From Oscillospiraceae bacterium (lineage in GTDB: Bacteria > Bacillota > Clostridia > Oscillospirales > Oscillospiraceae): 43,913 nt of DNA. Shown here one piece after another: positions 16,679 to 25,359 of the stretch. Made by a program: the position numbers and the translations under genes. The notes beneath the pieces are model-generated. The model was not told the origin of the DNA, searched no databases, and saw only the letters and a list, made by a program, of their open reading frames with translations. The stretch's first letter is position 1. The number at the start of each line of letters is the position of its first letter. The stretch covers positions 1 to 43,913 of the forward strand of contig JAFTXW010000031.1 in assembly GCA_017461445.1 (NCBI GenBank). Reading direction: 5' to 3'.

Positions 16679-17860
16679 ATGGACATTACGTTTGAAAGTC
16701 TCGGCCTCAGCGAGGCTATGCTGAAGGCCTTGGAGAAGAAGGGCTACGGTTATCCCACCACCATCCAGGCGGAGGCCATTCCCCATTTTATGCAGTGGAA
16801 GGACGTCATTGCCAAGGCCCCCACCGGCACCGGCAAGACCTTTGCCTTTGGCATTCCCATGATCGAGCATATCGACCCGGAAAATGCGTCTGTTCAGGGC
16901 CTGATCCTGGCCCCTACCCGGGAGCTGGCCATCCAGATCGGTGACGAGCTGCGGGGTCTGCTGACTTATTTCCAGGGCATCCGTGTGGCGGTGCTCTATG
17001 GCGGCGCGGGCATCGGCGGACAGATCAAGCAGCTGGAGCGGAAGCCCCAAATCGTGGTGGCGACCCCCGGACGGCTCATGGATCACTATAACCGCAAGAC
17101 CATCCGCCTGGACAAGATCCAGACCGTTGTCCTGGACGAGGCGGACCGGATGCTGGACATGGGCTTCTTCAAGGACGTGACCCGGATCATTGAGAAGGTG
17201 AAAAACCGGAAGAATCTGGGCCTGTTTTCTGCCACCATTTCTCAGGAGGTCATGACCGTTTCCTGGATGTACCAGCGGGACGAGGTGGAGATCACTGTGG
17301 AGCCCAAGCAGGAGGACCGCCCCGATATCGACCAGTACAGCCTGAACTGCACCCCCCTGGAAAAGGCGGAGACCACCCTGCGGCTGATCCGCAGCCAGGG
17401 CTATGAGCGGGTGATGATCTTCTGCAATACCAAGCATATGTGCCAGCGGCTCACCGACGAGTTTCAGCGGGCGGGCCTGGACTGCGACTGCATCCACGGC
17501 GATATCCGCCAGAGCCAGCGGGAAAAGACCATGCAGCGGTACCGGGACGGTAAGCTTGCCATCCTGGTGGCTACGGACGTGGCTTCCCGTGGTATCGACG
17601 TAGACGATGTGGACTGCGTCATCAATTACGATATTCCTGAGGAAAACGAATACTATGTCCACCGCATCGGCCGTACCGGCCGTGCCAAGCGGAAGGGTGT
17701 GGCTTGGAGCATGGTCAGCAACTTCCCGGAAAAGGCCAAGCTGGACGAAATCTGCAAATTCTGCAATTTTGCCATCCGGCCCATGGTTCTGGGTGCCGAC
17801 GGCAGTCTGACGGAGGAAGTGGTCAAGACCCCCGCGCCTCCCAAGAGGAGATTCCGTTGA
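16679..17860 (+). CDS. DEAD-box ATP-dependent RNA helicase
   Basis: This 393-residue helicase core has all family motifs: Q-motif region YPTTIQAEAI, motif I APTGTGKT (about 48-55), PTRELA, TPGRLMD, DEAD box VLDEADRMLDMG (about 151-162), SAT, and in domain 2 VATDVASRGIDVDDVD and HRIGRTGR. Such proteins remodel RNA in ribosome assembly, cold adaptation or mRNA decay. There is only a short basic tail (PPKRRFR) and no DbpA/CsdA C-terminal domain. The ATG follows AAAGGAA. Its stop overlaps the TTG of the next gene. Confidence 0.93.
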   Translation: MDITFESLGLSEAMLKALEKKGYGYPTTIQAEAIPHFMQWKDVIAKAPTGTGKTFAFGIPMIEHIDPENASVQGLILAPTRELAIQIGDELRGLLTYFQGIRVAVLYGGAGIGGQIKQLERKPQIVVATPGRLMDHYNRKTIRLDKIQTVVLDEADRMLDMGFFKDVTRIIEKVKNRKNLGLFSATISQEVMTVSWMYQRDEVEITVEPKQEDRPDIDQYSLNCTPLEKAETTLRLIRSQGYERVMIFCNTKHMCQRLTDEFQRAGLDCDCIHGDIRQSQREKTMQRYRDGKLAILVATDVASRGIDVDDVDCVINYDIPEENEYYVHRIGRTGRAKRKGVAWSMVSNFPEKAKLDEICKFCNFAIRPMVLGADGSLTEEVVKTPAPPKRRFR

Positions 17861-18750
17861 ATCCCCGGGAAAAGGGCTTCCTGCTGCTGACGAGCCACCT
17901 GGGAGACCCGGAGCGAAAGCCTTTGACCACTGCCCAGCTGCGCACCCTGACAGACCGGGTGCGTAATGCGGATATCCCCGATGGTGACCGGAAGCTTCAC
18001 GCCGGAGACCTGGTATCTCTGGGCTACAGCCGGGAAATGGCCCGGCGGATCGTAGAACTGCTGGAAGAGGAGGATGTGCTGGAACACTACCTCCAGCGGG
18101 GAGCCCGATTGGGCTGCGTGCCCATCACCCGGGTCAACCCGGAATATCCCTTGATCCTGCGGCAGCGGCTGGGGCTGGACAGCCCCGGATGCCTGTGGGT
18201 CAAGGGAGATTTGGCACTTCTGAACACTCCCGCTATCGCGCTGGTGGGAAGCCGGGAATTGCGGGAGGAGAACCGGGATTTTGCCGCCGAGGTGGGCCGT
18301 CAGGCGGCAATACAGGGCCTGACGCTGGTTTCCGGCAATGCCCGGGGTTCGGACCGCACGGCCCAGAATGCCTGTCTGGCATCGGGCGGACGGGTCATCA
18401 GTGTGGTTGCCGATGAATTGGCAAAGCAGCCCCTGCGGGAAAACGTGCTGTATGTCAGCGAGGAGGACTTCGACGAGCCCTTTTCCGCCATCCGTGCCCT
18501 CAGCCGCAACCGAGTGATCCACGCTCTGGGGCGGATGGTGTTCGTTGCTCAGTCCGATCTGGGGAAGGGCGGCACCTGGGACGGGACGGTGAAAAACCTC
18601 CGCTTCGGCTGGAGCCCTGTAGCCTGCTGCCGGGATGGAAGCGAAGCAAGTTTCCAATTGGAGCAGATGGGTGCGTATCTGATCGAACAGGAGGATATCC
18701 GGGACTTCGGCTCCCTCCTGCAGAAAGAAACCACATTGTTTGACCGGTGA
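17857..18750 (+). CDS. DprA/Smf-like Rossmann-fold protein
   Basis: This 297-residue protein is read from a TTG that overlaps the helicase stop (TTGA) and is preceded by GAGGAG. An N-terminal helical part (about 1-90) is followed by the DprA-type Rossmann domain: PLILRQRLG...LWVKGDL, IALVGSRE (about 128-135), LVSGNARGSDRTAQNACLASGGRVISV (about 154-180) and RNRVIHALGRMVFVAQSD. Canonical DprA has SGLA.GID at the second site; here it is SGNARGSD, and the C-terminal winged helix is absent. True DprA loads RecA on single-stranded DNA in transformation. This divergent form may be a nucleotide- or ssDNA-binding relative with another role. The terminator stem begins inside its last codons. Confidence 0.75.
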   Translation: MNPREKGFLLLTSHLGDPERKPLTTAQLRTLTDRVRNADIPDGDRKLHAGDLVSLGYSREMARRIVELLEEEDVLEHYLQRGARLGCVPITRVNPEYPLILRQRLGLDSPGCLWVKGDLALLNTPAIALVGSRELREENRDFAAEVGRQAAIQGLTLVSGNARGSDRTAQNACLASGGRVISVVADELAKQPLRENVLYVSEEDFDEPFSAIRALSRNRVIHALGRMVFVAQSDLGKGGTWDGTVKNLRFGWSPVACCRDGSEASFQLEQMGAYLIEQEDIRDFGSLLQKETTLFDR

Positions 18751-18771
18751 TGCAAATCACCGGTCTTTTTT
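18742..18771 (+). terminator. Terminator overlapping the DprA-like stop
   Basis: A perfect 10-bp stem (GACCGGTGAT / ATCACCGGTC) with a GCAA loop and six T residues. The left stem arm contains the gene's TGA stop (18748-18750). Confidence 0.92.
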
Positions 18772-18790
18772 GCGAAACCTACGTAATCCA

Positions 18791-18819
18791 TTTACATTTT
18801 CTTTTATACATGCTATAAT
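18791..18819 (+). promoter_or_regulatory. Promoter of the pullulanase gene
   Basis: TTTACA (18791-18796), 17 bp, perfect TATAAT (18814-18819). The leader is about 50 bases and ends in GAGGAG before the ATG at 18876. Confidence 0.85.
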
Positions 18820-18875
18820 TTTTAGGAAATCGGCAGGAATTTGCCAATAAAACTGTTTCGGAAAGAGGAGATCCC

Positions 18876-21050
18876 ATGAACAAGAAGATACTTGTGAGAG
18901 TTGTGGCCGCAATCCTGGCCCTGCTCCTGGTAGTGACGGCCTTTGTCCTCCCCGCCTTGGCCGCGGAGGAAGCGGAAAGCCTGTCCGCCATCTATTCCAG
19001 CGAAGCCTTCGAGGCGGAGTACACCTATGACGGTGACGACTTGGGTGCTACCTGGACGGCGGAAAACACCACCTTCCGCCTGTGGGCACCTACAGCGGAC
19101 AGCGTGAAGGTGAACCTGTACACCTCTGGCACCGCCGGGACCGATGATCTCATCGAGCAGCTGGAAATGACTGCCGATGTCAGCGGCACTTGGGTGGCAG
19201 AAAAGGAAGGAGACCTGAACGGTGTTTACTATACCTATCTGGTGAATGTAGACGGTGCGGAAAATGAAGCCTGCGACCCCTACGCCCGTACCACCGGTGT
19301 CAACGGTCAGCGGGCCATGGTCATTGACCTGGATTCCACCGACCCCGAGGGCTGGGAAAATGATGTTGACCCCCACTATGACGATGCCATCACTGATGCC
19401 ATCATCTATGAGCTGCACGTTCGGGATTTAAGCAGCGATTCCAGCTCCGGTATCCAGAACGTTGGAAAGTTCCTGGGCCTGACGGAAACCGGCACCACCA
19501 ACAGCCAGGGTGTTCCTACCGGCCTGGATCATATCAAGAACCTGGGTGTCACCCACATCCACCTGCTGCCCTCCTATGACTATGCTTCCGTGGACGAGAC
19601 TGACCCTGACGCGGCCTTCAACTGGGGCTATGATCCCGTGAACTATAATGTCCCCGAGGGTTCCTATTCCACCGATCCCTATAACGGCGAGGTTCGTGTG
19701 GCGGAAATGAAGCAGATGATCAAGACCCTCCATGACAACGGCATCAGTGTCATTCTGGACGTGGTCTATAACCATGTGTTTGACGCGGAGAGCTTCTGCT
19801 TCAACCAAATCGTCCCCGGCTATTTCAGCCGTATTACCGGCAGCGGCGTCTACTCCAACGGCTCTATGTGCGGCAATGACACCGCCTCCGAGCGGAGCAT
19901 GGTGCGCAAGTACATCGTGGATTCCGTCAAATATTGGGCGGATGAATACCACATGGACGGCTTCCGTTTTGACCTGGCGGGCCTGATCGACACCCAGACC
20001 ATCAACGAGGTTATCGAGGAAGTTCACAAGACCCATCCCAACGTGATCTTCTACGGCGAGGGCTGGACCATGGGCACCTATCCCACCAAGGAGAATGTGA
20101 CCATGACCACCCAGGCTAATTCCCAGGAGGTTCCCGAATTCGCCTTCTTCTCCGACACCGTCCGGGATTCCCTCCGTGGCTCCAACTCCAACGCCAGCAA
20201 GACCGGCTATGTGGCAGGCGCGGGCGGCTACAGCTCCGCTGTGCGGGATGCCTTCCTGGGCAAGGCCACCTGGTGCAAGAGCCCTGCTCAGACCGTCAAC
20301 TATGCCTCCTGCCACGATGGTTATACCCTCTTTGACCGCATTACTCTCTCCACCCCCGATGCTTCGGAAGCGGACCGCATCCGCATGAACAATCTGGCTG
20401 CCGCCATCTATATGACCTCCCAGGGTGTTCCCTTTATCCACGCGGGCGAGGAAATGCTCCGTTCCAAGCCTTTAGAGGAGGGCGGTTTTGAGCACAACAG
20501 CTACAAGAGCTCTGATGCTCTCAACAGCCTCAAATGGGACGACCTGAACAGCGAGACCTATCAGGATGTTTACAGCTACTACAAGGGCCTTATCGCCTTC
20601 CGCAAGGCCCATCCCGCGCTGCGGATGACCAGTGCCGAGGAGGTGGCCGAGAAGATCACCACCATCGGCGGTGTGGACTTCAACGTGGTGGCCCTGCACA
20701 TTGCGGCCGGTGCCAACGGCGAGGAAAATGAGATCGTTGCCATCTTCAATCCCCGGGCCGAGGCCACCGTGGTGACCCTGCCTGAGGGTGAATGGACCAT
20801 CTGTGTCAACGGCGAGAACGCAGGCACTGAGGCTCTGGGCACCGCCCAGGGAGAGGTCAGCGTGGATGCCATCAGTGCCATGATGCTGGTGAAGGCTCGA
20901 GAGGTAGTGGAACCCGAGACTACCGCCTCTGCCGCTGAGCCTGTGGAGTCGTCTTCCGGTATGGGTGCCGCGATGCTGCCTATGGCCGTAGCCGTGATCC
21001 TCTGCGTGGGTTTGGCTTTGATCGCTCTGAATAACAGAAAAAAGAAGTAA
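18876..21050 (+). CDS. pulA: Type I pullulanase (GH13), membrane-anchored
   Basis: This 724-residue secreted enzyme hydrolyses alpha-1,6 branches of pullulan and glycogen-type glucans. It has a signal peptide (KILVRVVAAILALLL...ALAAEE), then a CBM48-type domain (TFRLWAPTADSVKVNLY, about 65-81). The GH13 barrel shows the type I pullulanase motif YNWGYDP-like NWGYDPVNYNVPEGSYST, DVVYNH, the nucleophile in FRFDLAGLID (about D366), the acid/base in FYGEGW (about E395), and CHDGYTLFDR (about D481). A C-terminal TM helix and RKKK form a membrane anchor; no LPXTG is seen. It has its own promoter and terminator. Confidence 0.93.
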   Translation: MNKKILVRVVAAILALLLVVTAFVLPALAAEEAESLSAIYSSEAFEAEYTYDGDDLGATWTAENTTFRLWAPTADSVKVNLYTSGTAGTDDLIEQLEMTADVSGTWVAEKEGDLNGVYYTYLVNVDGAENEACDPYARTTGVNGQRAMVIDLDSTDPEGWENDVDPHYDDAITDAIIYELHVRDLSSDSSSGIQNVGKFLGLTETGTTNSQGVPTGLDHIKNLGVTHIHLLPSYDYASVDETDPDAAFNWGYDPVNYNVPEGSYSTDPYNGEVRVAEMKQMIKTLHDNGISVILDVVYNHVFDAESFCFNQIVPGYFSRITGSGVYSNGSMCGNDTASERSMVRKYIVDSVKYWADEYHMDGFRFDLAGLIDTQTINEVIEEVHKTHPNVIFYGEGWTMGTYPTKENVTMTTQANSQEVPEFAFFSDTVRDSLRGSNSNASKTGYVAGAGGYSSAVRDAFLGKATWCKSPAQTVNYASCHDGYTLFDRITLSTPDASEADRIRMNNLAAAIYMTSQGVPFIHAGEEMLRSKPLEEGGFEHNSYKSSDALNSLKWDDLNSETYQDVYSYYKGLIAFRKAHPALRMTSAEEVAEKITTIGGVDFNVVALHIAAGANGEENEIVAIFNPRAEATVVTLPEGEWTICVNGENAGTEALGTAQGEVSVDAISAMMLVKAREVVEPETTASAAEPVESSSGMGAAMLPMAVAVILCVGLALIALNNRKKK

Positions 21051-21063
21051 AAAGGCATGAAAA

Positions 21064-21094
21064 ACCGCTGTCCATATGGACAGCGGTCTTTTTT
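21064..21094 (+). terminator. Terminator of pulA (24-bp palindrome, copy 1)
   Basis: Perfect palindrome: ACCGCTGTCCA, TA, TGGACAGCGGT at 21064-21087, followed by a T run. The same 24 bp recur at 25169-25192 behind the next gene. Confidence 0.93.
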
Positions 21095-21116
21095 GCGGAA
21101 ATAACACAGGAAAATG

Positions 21117-21145
21117 TTGCATGAGCTAAGGAAATTTGGTATGAT
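21117..21145 (+). promoter_or_regulatory. Promoter of the large surface protein gene
   Basis: TTGCAT (21117-21122), 17 bp, TATGAT (21140-21145). The ribosome binding site GAGGAGG lies before the ATG at 21178. Confidence 0.75.
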
Positions 21146-21177
21146 AAGCTTGTAAATATCTGCGAGGAGGTTCCTTT

Positions 21178-24100
21178 ATGAAAAGAGTATTGGCGTGGAT
21201 CCTGAGCTTTGTGATGCTGGCCGGCCTACTGCCCGTGGTGCAGGTGCGGGCGGTGGAGGTCGTGCCACTGGAGACGGTTCCCGTTTCCTATATCAATCCG
21301 CTGTACGCGGATGTGATGGACGAATCCCAGCTTCCCCAGCCCGGTGTGATGCCGCTGGCAGAGGTGGAGTATCTGGAAACCACCGAAGAGGCTGGCACGG
21401 TCCTGCGGGAGGGCATAAAAGCCCGGCAGGAGACCATTGTGATCGGACTGAAGACAGAAGCGTATACGGACGAGCTGCTTAACCAGATCGTCGCCGAGTG
21501 CCATAAGCATACGGGCGACCCGGAAGAGGGCGACTATATTTACTGGCAGTACAGCGGCGTTGGCGGAAATGCGTCCGGCTATGAGGAGGGCGGCTATCAA
21601 TATCTGACGCTGACCCTTACGCCCAGATACTATACCACAGCCGCCCAGGAGGATCAGCTGGATACAGAGATTGCAAATCTGCTGGCTTCTTTGAACCTGT
21701 CCGGCAAGGATGACTACGGCAAGCTGAAGGCCATCTACGACTGGATGTGCGTGAACATTACTTATGACAACGAGCATCTGAATGACAGCAGCTATACCCG
21801 TATGCGCACCGCGTACGGCGCGCTGATGGACCGCACTGCAATCTGCCAGGGCTATGTGGCACTGCTGTACCGGCTGCTGCTGGAGGTGGGCATCGACAAC
21901 CGCGTTGTGGCGGGTCTCGGTGATGGTGGTGCCCACGGCTGGAACATCGTGGAGCTGAACGGCCTCTATTACAATGTGGACTCCACCTGGGATGCGACTT
22001 ATACCCAGGCGGGGGTGGACTATGCCTATTTCCTGAAGACAGACAAAGCTTTCTCCGAAGATCATGTCCGTTATGAGGAGTATACGACCGAGGAATTCTA
22101 CGCGGCATATCCCATGGCGGAGAGCGATTATGTGCCCGGTGAAACGCAGACACCTGAGGAACCCCATACGCACAGCTACACCGCGGCGGTCATCGACCCC
22201 ACCTGTACGGAAAAGGGGTATACTGTCTATACCTGCTCCTGCGGTGACAGCTATACCGATAACGAGACCGAATCTATAGGCCACAGCTGGAATGACGGCG
22301 AGGTCACCAGAGAACCAACTGTGGATACTGAGGGCGAAAAGACCTTCACCTGCACCCTCTGCAGTGAGACTATGACCGAAGCGGTGCCCAAGCTGGACGA
22401 TCATGTCCACAGCTATGAATGGCAGTATGACGAGTACGAGCACTGGCGGGAATGTGAATGCGGCGAGGTGACCGACAAGGGCTACCATGATGCCGCACTG
22501 ATGGCCTGCGGCCAGACAGCCCCCTGCGACGGCTGCGGCGTGGAGATCGTCTGGGATCGGGAGCACGAGGACGACGATGGCGACGATATCTGCGATGCCT
22601 GCGGCTGGGGCATGGAGGCAGTGGCCGGTGGCATACTGGAGGACTGCTGCTGGGTCGTCGAGAATGGCTGGCTGATGGTCTATGGTACCGAAGAAATGCC
22701 CAGCCTTGGTTCCGCTGAGGAGTATCCCTGGTATGCCTACCGGGATCTGGTGGAGGTCGTATATGTGCTTGGTATCGGCGTGGGTGACCATGCCTTCCAG
22801 GGCTACGATAAGCTGTACGGTGTCCTCGTCAGCACCGACGCGGACACGGGCCGGTCGGTTTCCGTCCTGGGCAGTGAGGCCTTCGCAGACAATGACGCTC
22901 TGGAATACATCATTTTCAAGGACGAGGCACCTGAAATCGCGGAGGATGCCTTCCGGGGTGTTACCGCCGAGGTGGAATACGACGGTACCTGGGGCGAAAA
23001 TCTGCTGCAAGACTACGGCGGAACGCTGACCTGGGCCGTTACTGGGGACGAACCCCATACGCACAGCTATGCGGAAACTGTGACCGACCCCACTTGTACG
23101 GAAAAGGGGTATACCACCTATACTTGCTCCTGCGGCGACAGCTATACCGATAACGAAACCGATCCTCTGGGCCACAGCTGGAATGACGGCGAGATCACCA
23201 AAGAACCCACTGTAGATGCCGAGGGCGAAAAGACCTTTACCTGCATCATCTGCGAGGCTACCATGACCGAAGCCATCCCCAAGCTGGATGATCACGTCCA
23301 CAGCTACGAATGGCAGCACGATGAATACCAGCATTGGCAGGTCTGCGAATGCGGCGAAACCACGGAAAAGGAAAACCACGATGCGGCGGACATGGCCTGC
23401 GGCCAGACCACCCTGTGCGAAAGCTGCGGTGTGGAGATCGTCTGGGACCGGGAGCATGAGGATGCCGACGGCGATAACTTCTGCGATGTCTGCAATTGGC
23501 GCATGGATATCATTGCGGGCGGCAGCGGTGACGGCTGGTTCTGGGGTCTGGGAAGCGGCGTGCTGCAGTTCTCCGGCTCCGGCGAGATGCCTGCCTATGA
23601 CAGTGCGGAGGAATATCCCTGGTATCGCTATCAGGATCAGGTAGAAATGGTTGCCGTCTACGGCGTGGACATCGGCGACCATGCCTTCCAGGGTTATCCC
23701 AATCTGATGTACGCGTATGCTGGAACGGATGAGGACACTGGTGCGTCTGTGTCTTCCATCGGCGCGGAGGCCTTCGGAGACTGCGCGGCCTTGGAGGAAG
23801 TAGTCTTCAGTGCCGAGGCTCCTGAGATCGCAGAGGATGCCTTTACGGCTGTCACCGCACAGGTGACCTACAACGGCACCTGGGACAGCTCCCTTTGCAA
23901 GGATTATGGCGGCAGCCTGACCTGGGTCACTGAGGGCGGCGAGGAGGAGCACACGCACAGCTACACCGAAACCGTTACCGATCCTACCTGTACAGAACAG
24001 GGCTACACCACCTACACCTGCTCCTGCGGTGACAGCTATACGGATGACTTCACCGACCCGCTGGGACACACGGAGGTCATTGATGAGGCTGTGGAAGCTA

Positions 24101-25152
24101 CCTGTACCGAAACCGGCCTGACCGAGGGCAAGCACTGCTCCGTTTGTGAAATCGTCCTGGTGGAGCAGGAGATCGTGCCGAAGAAGGATCACCAGTGGGA
24201 AGAGGGAAGATGTACAGTCTGTGGGGAAGAGGAGGATCCTACCCCGGACAATGCGGAAATTTACCGTCTGGCGGGTGCCAACCGGTTTGAGACGGCCTTC
24301 CTGGTGGCGGATCAGATGAAAGTGAACCTGGGCGTTGAGAAATTCGATGCCATCATCGTGGCAAGCGGTACCAACTTTGCGGATGCCCTGGGTGGCAGTT
24401 ATCTGTCTGCCGTCAAGAATGCACCCATCCTGCTGAGCTATAAGGGTGCCTACAATGAGATGGCGAAGAATTACATCATCGCCAACTTAAAGCCCGGCGG
24501 CACGGTGTACATCCTGGGCGGCCCCTCTGCGGTGCCTGCATCCATGGAGACCGGTCTTGGCGGCTTTACCATCAAGCGTCTGGCGGGCGAAGACCGCTTC
24601 GGCACTAACCTGGCCATCCTGCAGGAGGCGGGCGTTGGTGACAAGGATATCCTGGTCTGCACCGGTCTGAGCTTTGCGGACAGCCTTTCCGCCTCCGCTT
24701 CTGAGCTGCCCATCTTGCTGGTATGGAAGAACCTGACCGAGGGTCAGAAGGGCTTCCTGAATAAGCTGAACGGCAATAAGCTGTACATCATCGGCGGCGA
24801 GACAGCGGTCAGCTCTAATATGGAAAAGCAGGTTTCCGCTTACGGCGAAACCCGGCGGATCGGCGGCAAGAACCGCTTTGAAACCTCCGTCCTGATCGCC
24901 GAGGAGTTCTTCGACAGCCCTGATTCCGCTGTCCTGGCCTACGCCTGGAATTACCCCGACGGCCTCTGCGGCGGTGGCCTGGCGGCTGTGCTGGATGCCC
25001 CGCTGATCCTGACCATGAACAAGTTCGAGGCAAAGGCAGAGGAATACATCCAGTCCCAGGGCATCAGCAATGGCTACGTCCTGGGCACCGGGGAACTGAT
25101 TTCCGATGAAACTGTCCAAAACATCATTGGCCCGGATGTTGTGCTGAAATAA
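21178..25152 (+). CDS. Large cell-surface protein: transglutaminase-like domain, Cys-rich repeats, CWB2 repeats
   Basis: This is a 1324-residue exported protein. The signal peptide covers about 1-25. The transglutaminase-like domain has a complete triad: C223 in AICQGY, H253 in GAHGWN, and D268 in YNVDSTWD. Two tandem modules of 297 residues start at about 329 and 626, and a truncated third starts near 923. Each begins with HTHSY...DPTCTE.GY..YTCSCGDSYTD, continues with HDAA.MACGQT and WDREHED.DGD..CD.C, and ends in a BspA-like leucine-rich-type segment (GDHAFQGY...). Three cell-wall-binding type 2 repeats close the protein from about 1027 (RLAGANRFETA, RLAGEDRFGTN, RIGGKNRFETS). The role is probably as a wall-attached adhesin or protein-modifying factor; the substrate is unknown. 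Confidence 0.88.
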   Translation: MKRVLAWILSFVMLAGLLPVVQVRAVEVVPLETVPVSYINPLYADVMDESQLPQPGVMPLAEVEYLETTEEAGTVLREGIKARQETIVIGLKTEAYTDELLNQIVAECHKHTGDPEEGDYIYWQYSGVGGNASGYEEGGYQYLTLTLTPRYYTTAAQEDQLDTEIANLLASLNLSGKDDYGKLKAIYDWMCVNITYDNEHLNDSSYTRMRTAYGALMDRTAICQGYVALLYRLLLEVGIDNRVVAGLGDGGAHGWNIVELNGLYYNVDSTWDATYTQAGVDYAYFLKTDKAFSEDHVRYEEYTTEEFYAAYPMAESDYVPGETQTPEEPHTHSYTAAVIDPTCTEKGYTVYTCSCGDSYTDNETESIGHSWNDGEVTREPTVDTEGEKTFTCTLCSETMTEAVPKLDDHVHSYEWQYDEYEHWRECECGEVTDKGYHDAALMACGQTAPCDGCGVEIVWDREHEDDDGDDICDACGWGMEAVAGGILEDCCWVVENGWLMVYGTEEMPSLGSAEEYPWYAYRDLVEVVYVLGIGVGDHAFQGYDKLYGVLVSTDADTGRSVSVLGSEAFADNDALEYIIFKDEAPEIAEDAFRGVTAEVEYDGTWGENLLQDYGGTLTWAVTGDEPHTHSYAETVTDPTCTEKGYTTYTCSCGDSYTDNETDPLGHSWNDGEITKEPTVDAEGEKTFTCIICEATMTEAIPKLDDHVHSYEWQHDEYQHWQVCECGETTEKENHDAADMACGQTTLCESCGVEIVWDREHEDADGDNFCDVCNWRMDIIAGGSGDGWFWGLGSGVLQFSGSGEMPAYDSAEEYPWYRYQDQVEMVAVYGVDIGDHAFQGYPNLMYAYAGTDEDTGASVSSIGAEAFGDCAALEEVVFSAEAPEIAEDAFTAVTAQVTYNGTWDSSLCKDYGGSLTWVTEGGEEEHTHSYTETVTDPTCTEQGYTTYTCSCGDSYTDDFTDPLGHTEVIDEAVEATCTETGLTEGKHCSVCEIVLVEQEIVPKKDHQWEEGRCTVCGEEEDPTPDNAEIYRLAGANRFETAFLVADQMKVNLGVEKFDAIIVASGTNFADALGGSYLSAVKNAPILLSYKGAYNEMAKNYIIANLKPGGTVYILGGPSAVPASMETGLGGFTIKRLAGEDRFGTNLAILQEAGVGDKDILVCTGLSFADSLSASASELPILLVWKNLTEGQKGFLNKLNGNKLYIIGGETAVSSNMEKQVSAYGETRRIGGKNRFETSVLIAEEFFDSPDSAVLAYAWNYPDGLCGGGLAAVLDAPLILTMNKFEAKAEEYIQSQGISNGYVLGTGELISDETVQNIIGPDVVLK
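22162..23052 (+). repeat. Internal module repeat, copy 1 (297 codons)
   Basis: Coding repeat of the surface protein with a period of 891 bp. It begins at PHTHSY and ends before the second PHTHSY. It contains CxC and CxxC pairs and a WDREHED...CDxC calcium- or zinc-site-like stretch. Confidence 0.85.
23053..23946 (+). repeat. Internal module repeat, copy 2 (298 codons)
   Basis: Second copy of the module, clearly similar to copy 1 at both protein and DNA level in its first half. A third, truncated copy starts near 23947 and breaks off after about 40 codons into a different Cys-containing tail. Confidence 0.85.
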
Positions 25153-25168
25153 GAAATAGTATGAAAAA

Positions 25169-25196
25169 ACCGCTGTCCATATGGACAGCGGTTTTT
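25169..25196 (+). terminator. Terminator of the surface protein gene (24-bp palindrome, copy 2)
   Basis: Identical 24-bp palindrome to that at 21064-21087, preceded by an A run and followed by five T residues. The remaining gap to 25359 (about 160 bases) shows no further recognisable feature. Confidence 0.93.
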
Positions 25197-25359
25197 CGTT
25201 GGAATTGGAAAGAAGAGAGGTAGAAAAGAGGATCTATGGTGAAGAAAGGGGAGCGGTTTCGGCCTTCCACTTGCCTTTCATGTCTATAGATTACCTTTCG
25301 ATTATGACTTAGAAATAACGAAATTACAAACGAATCTGGAAGAAATTCGGAACATTTTG

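Noticed and set aside
21226-24192. 988-codon open frame on the minus strand
   Set aside because: It is a shadow of the surface protein gene: no ribosome binding site, and its composition mirrors the repeated + strand codons. Third-position GC bias readily opens antisense frames in this genome.
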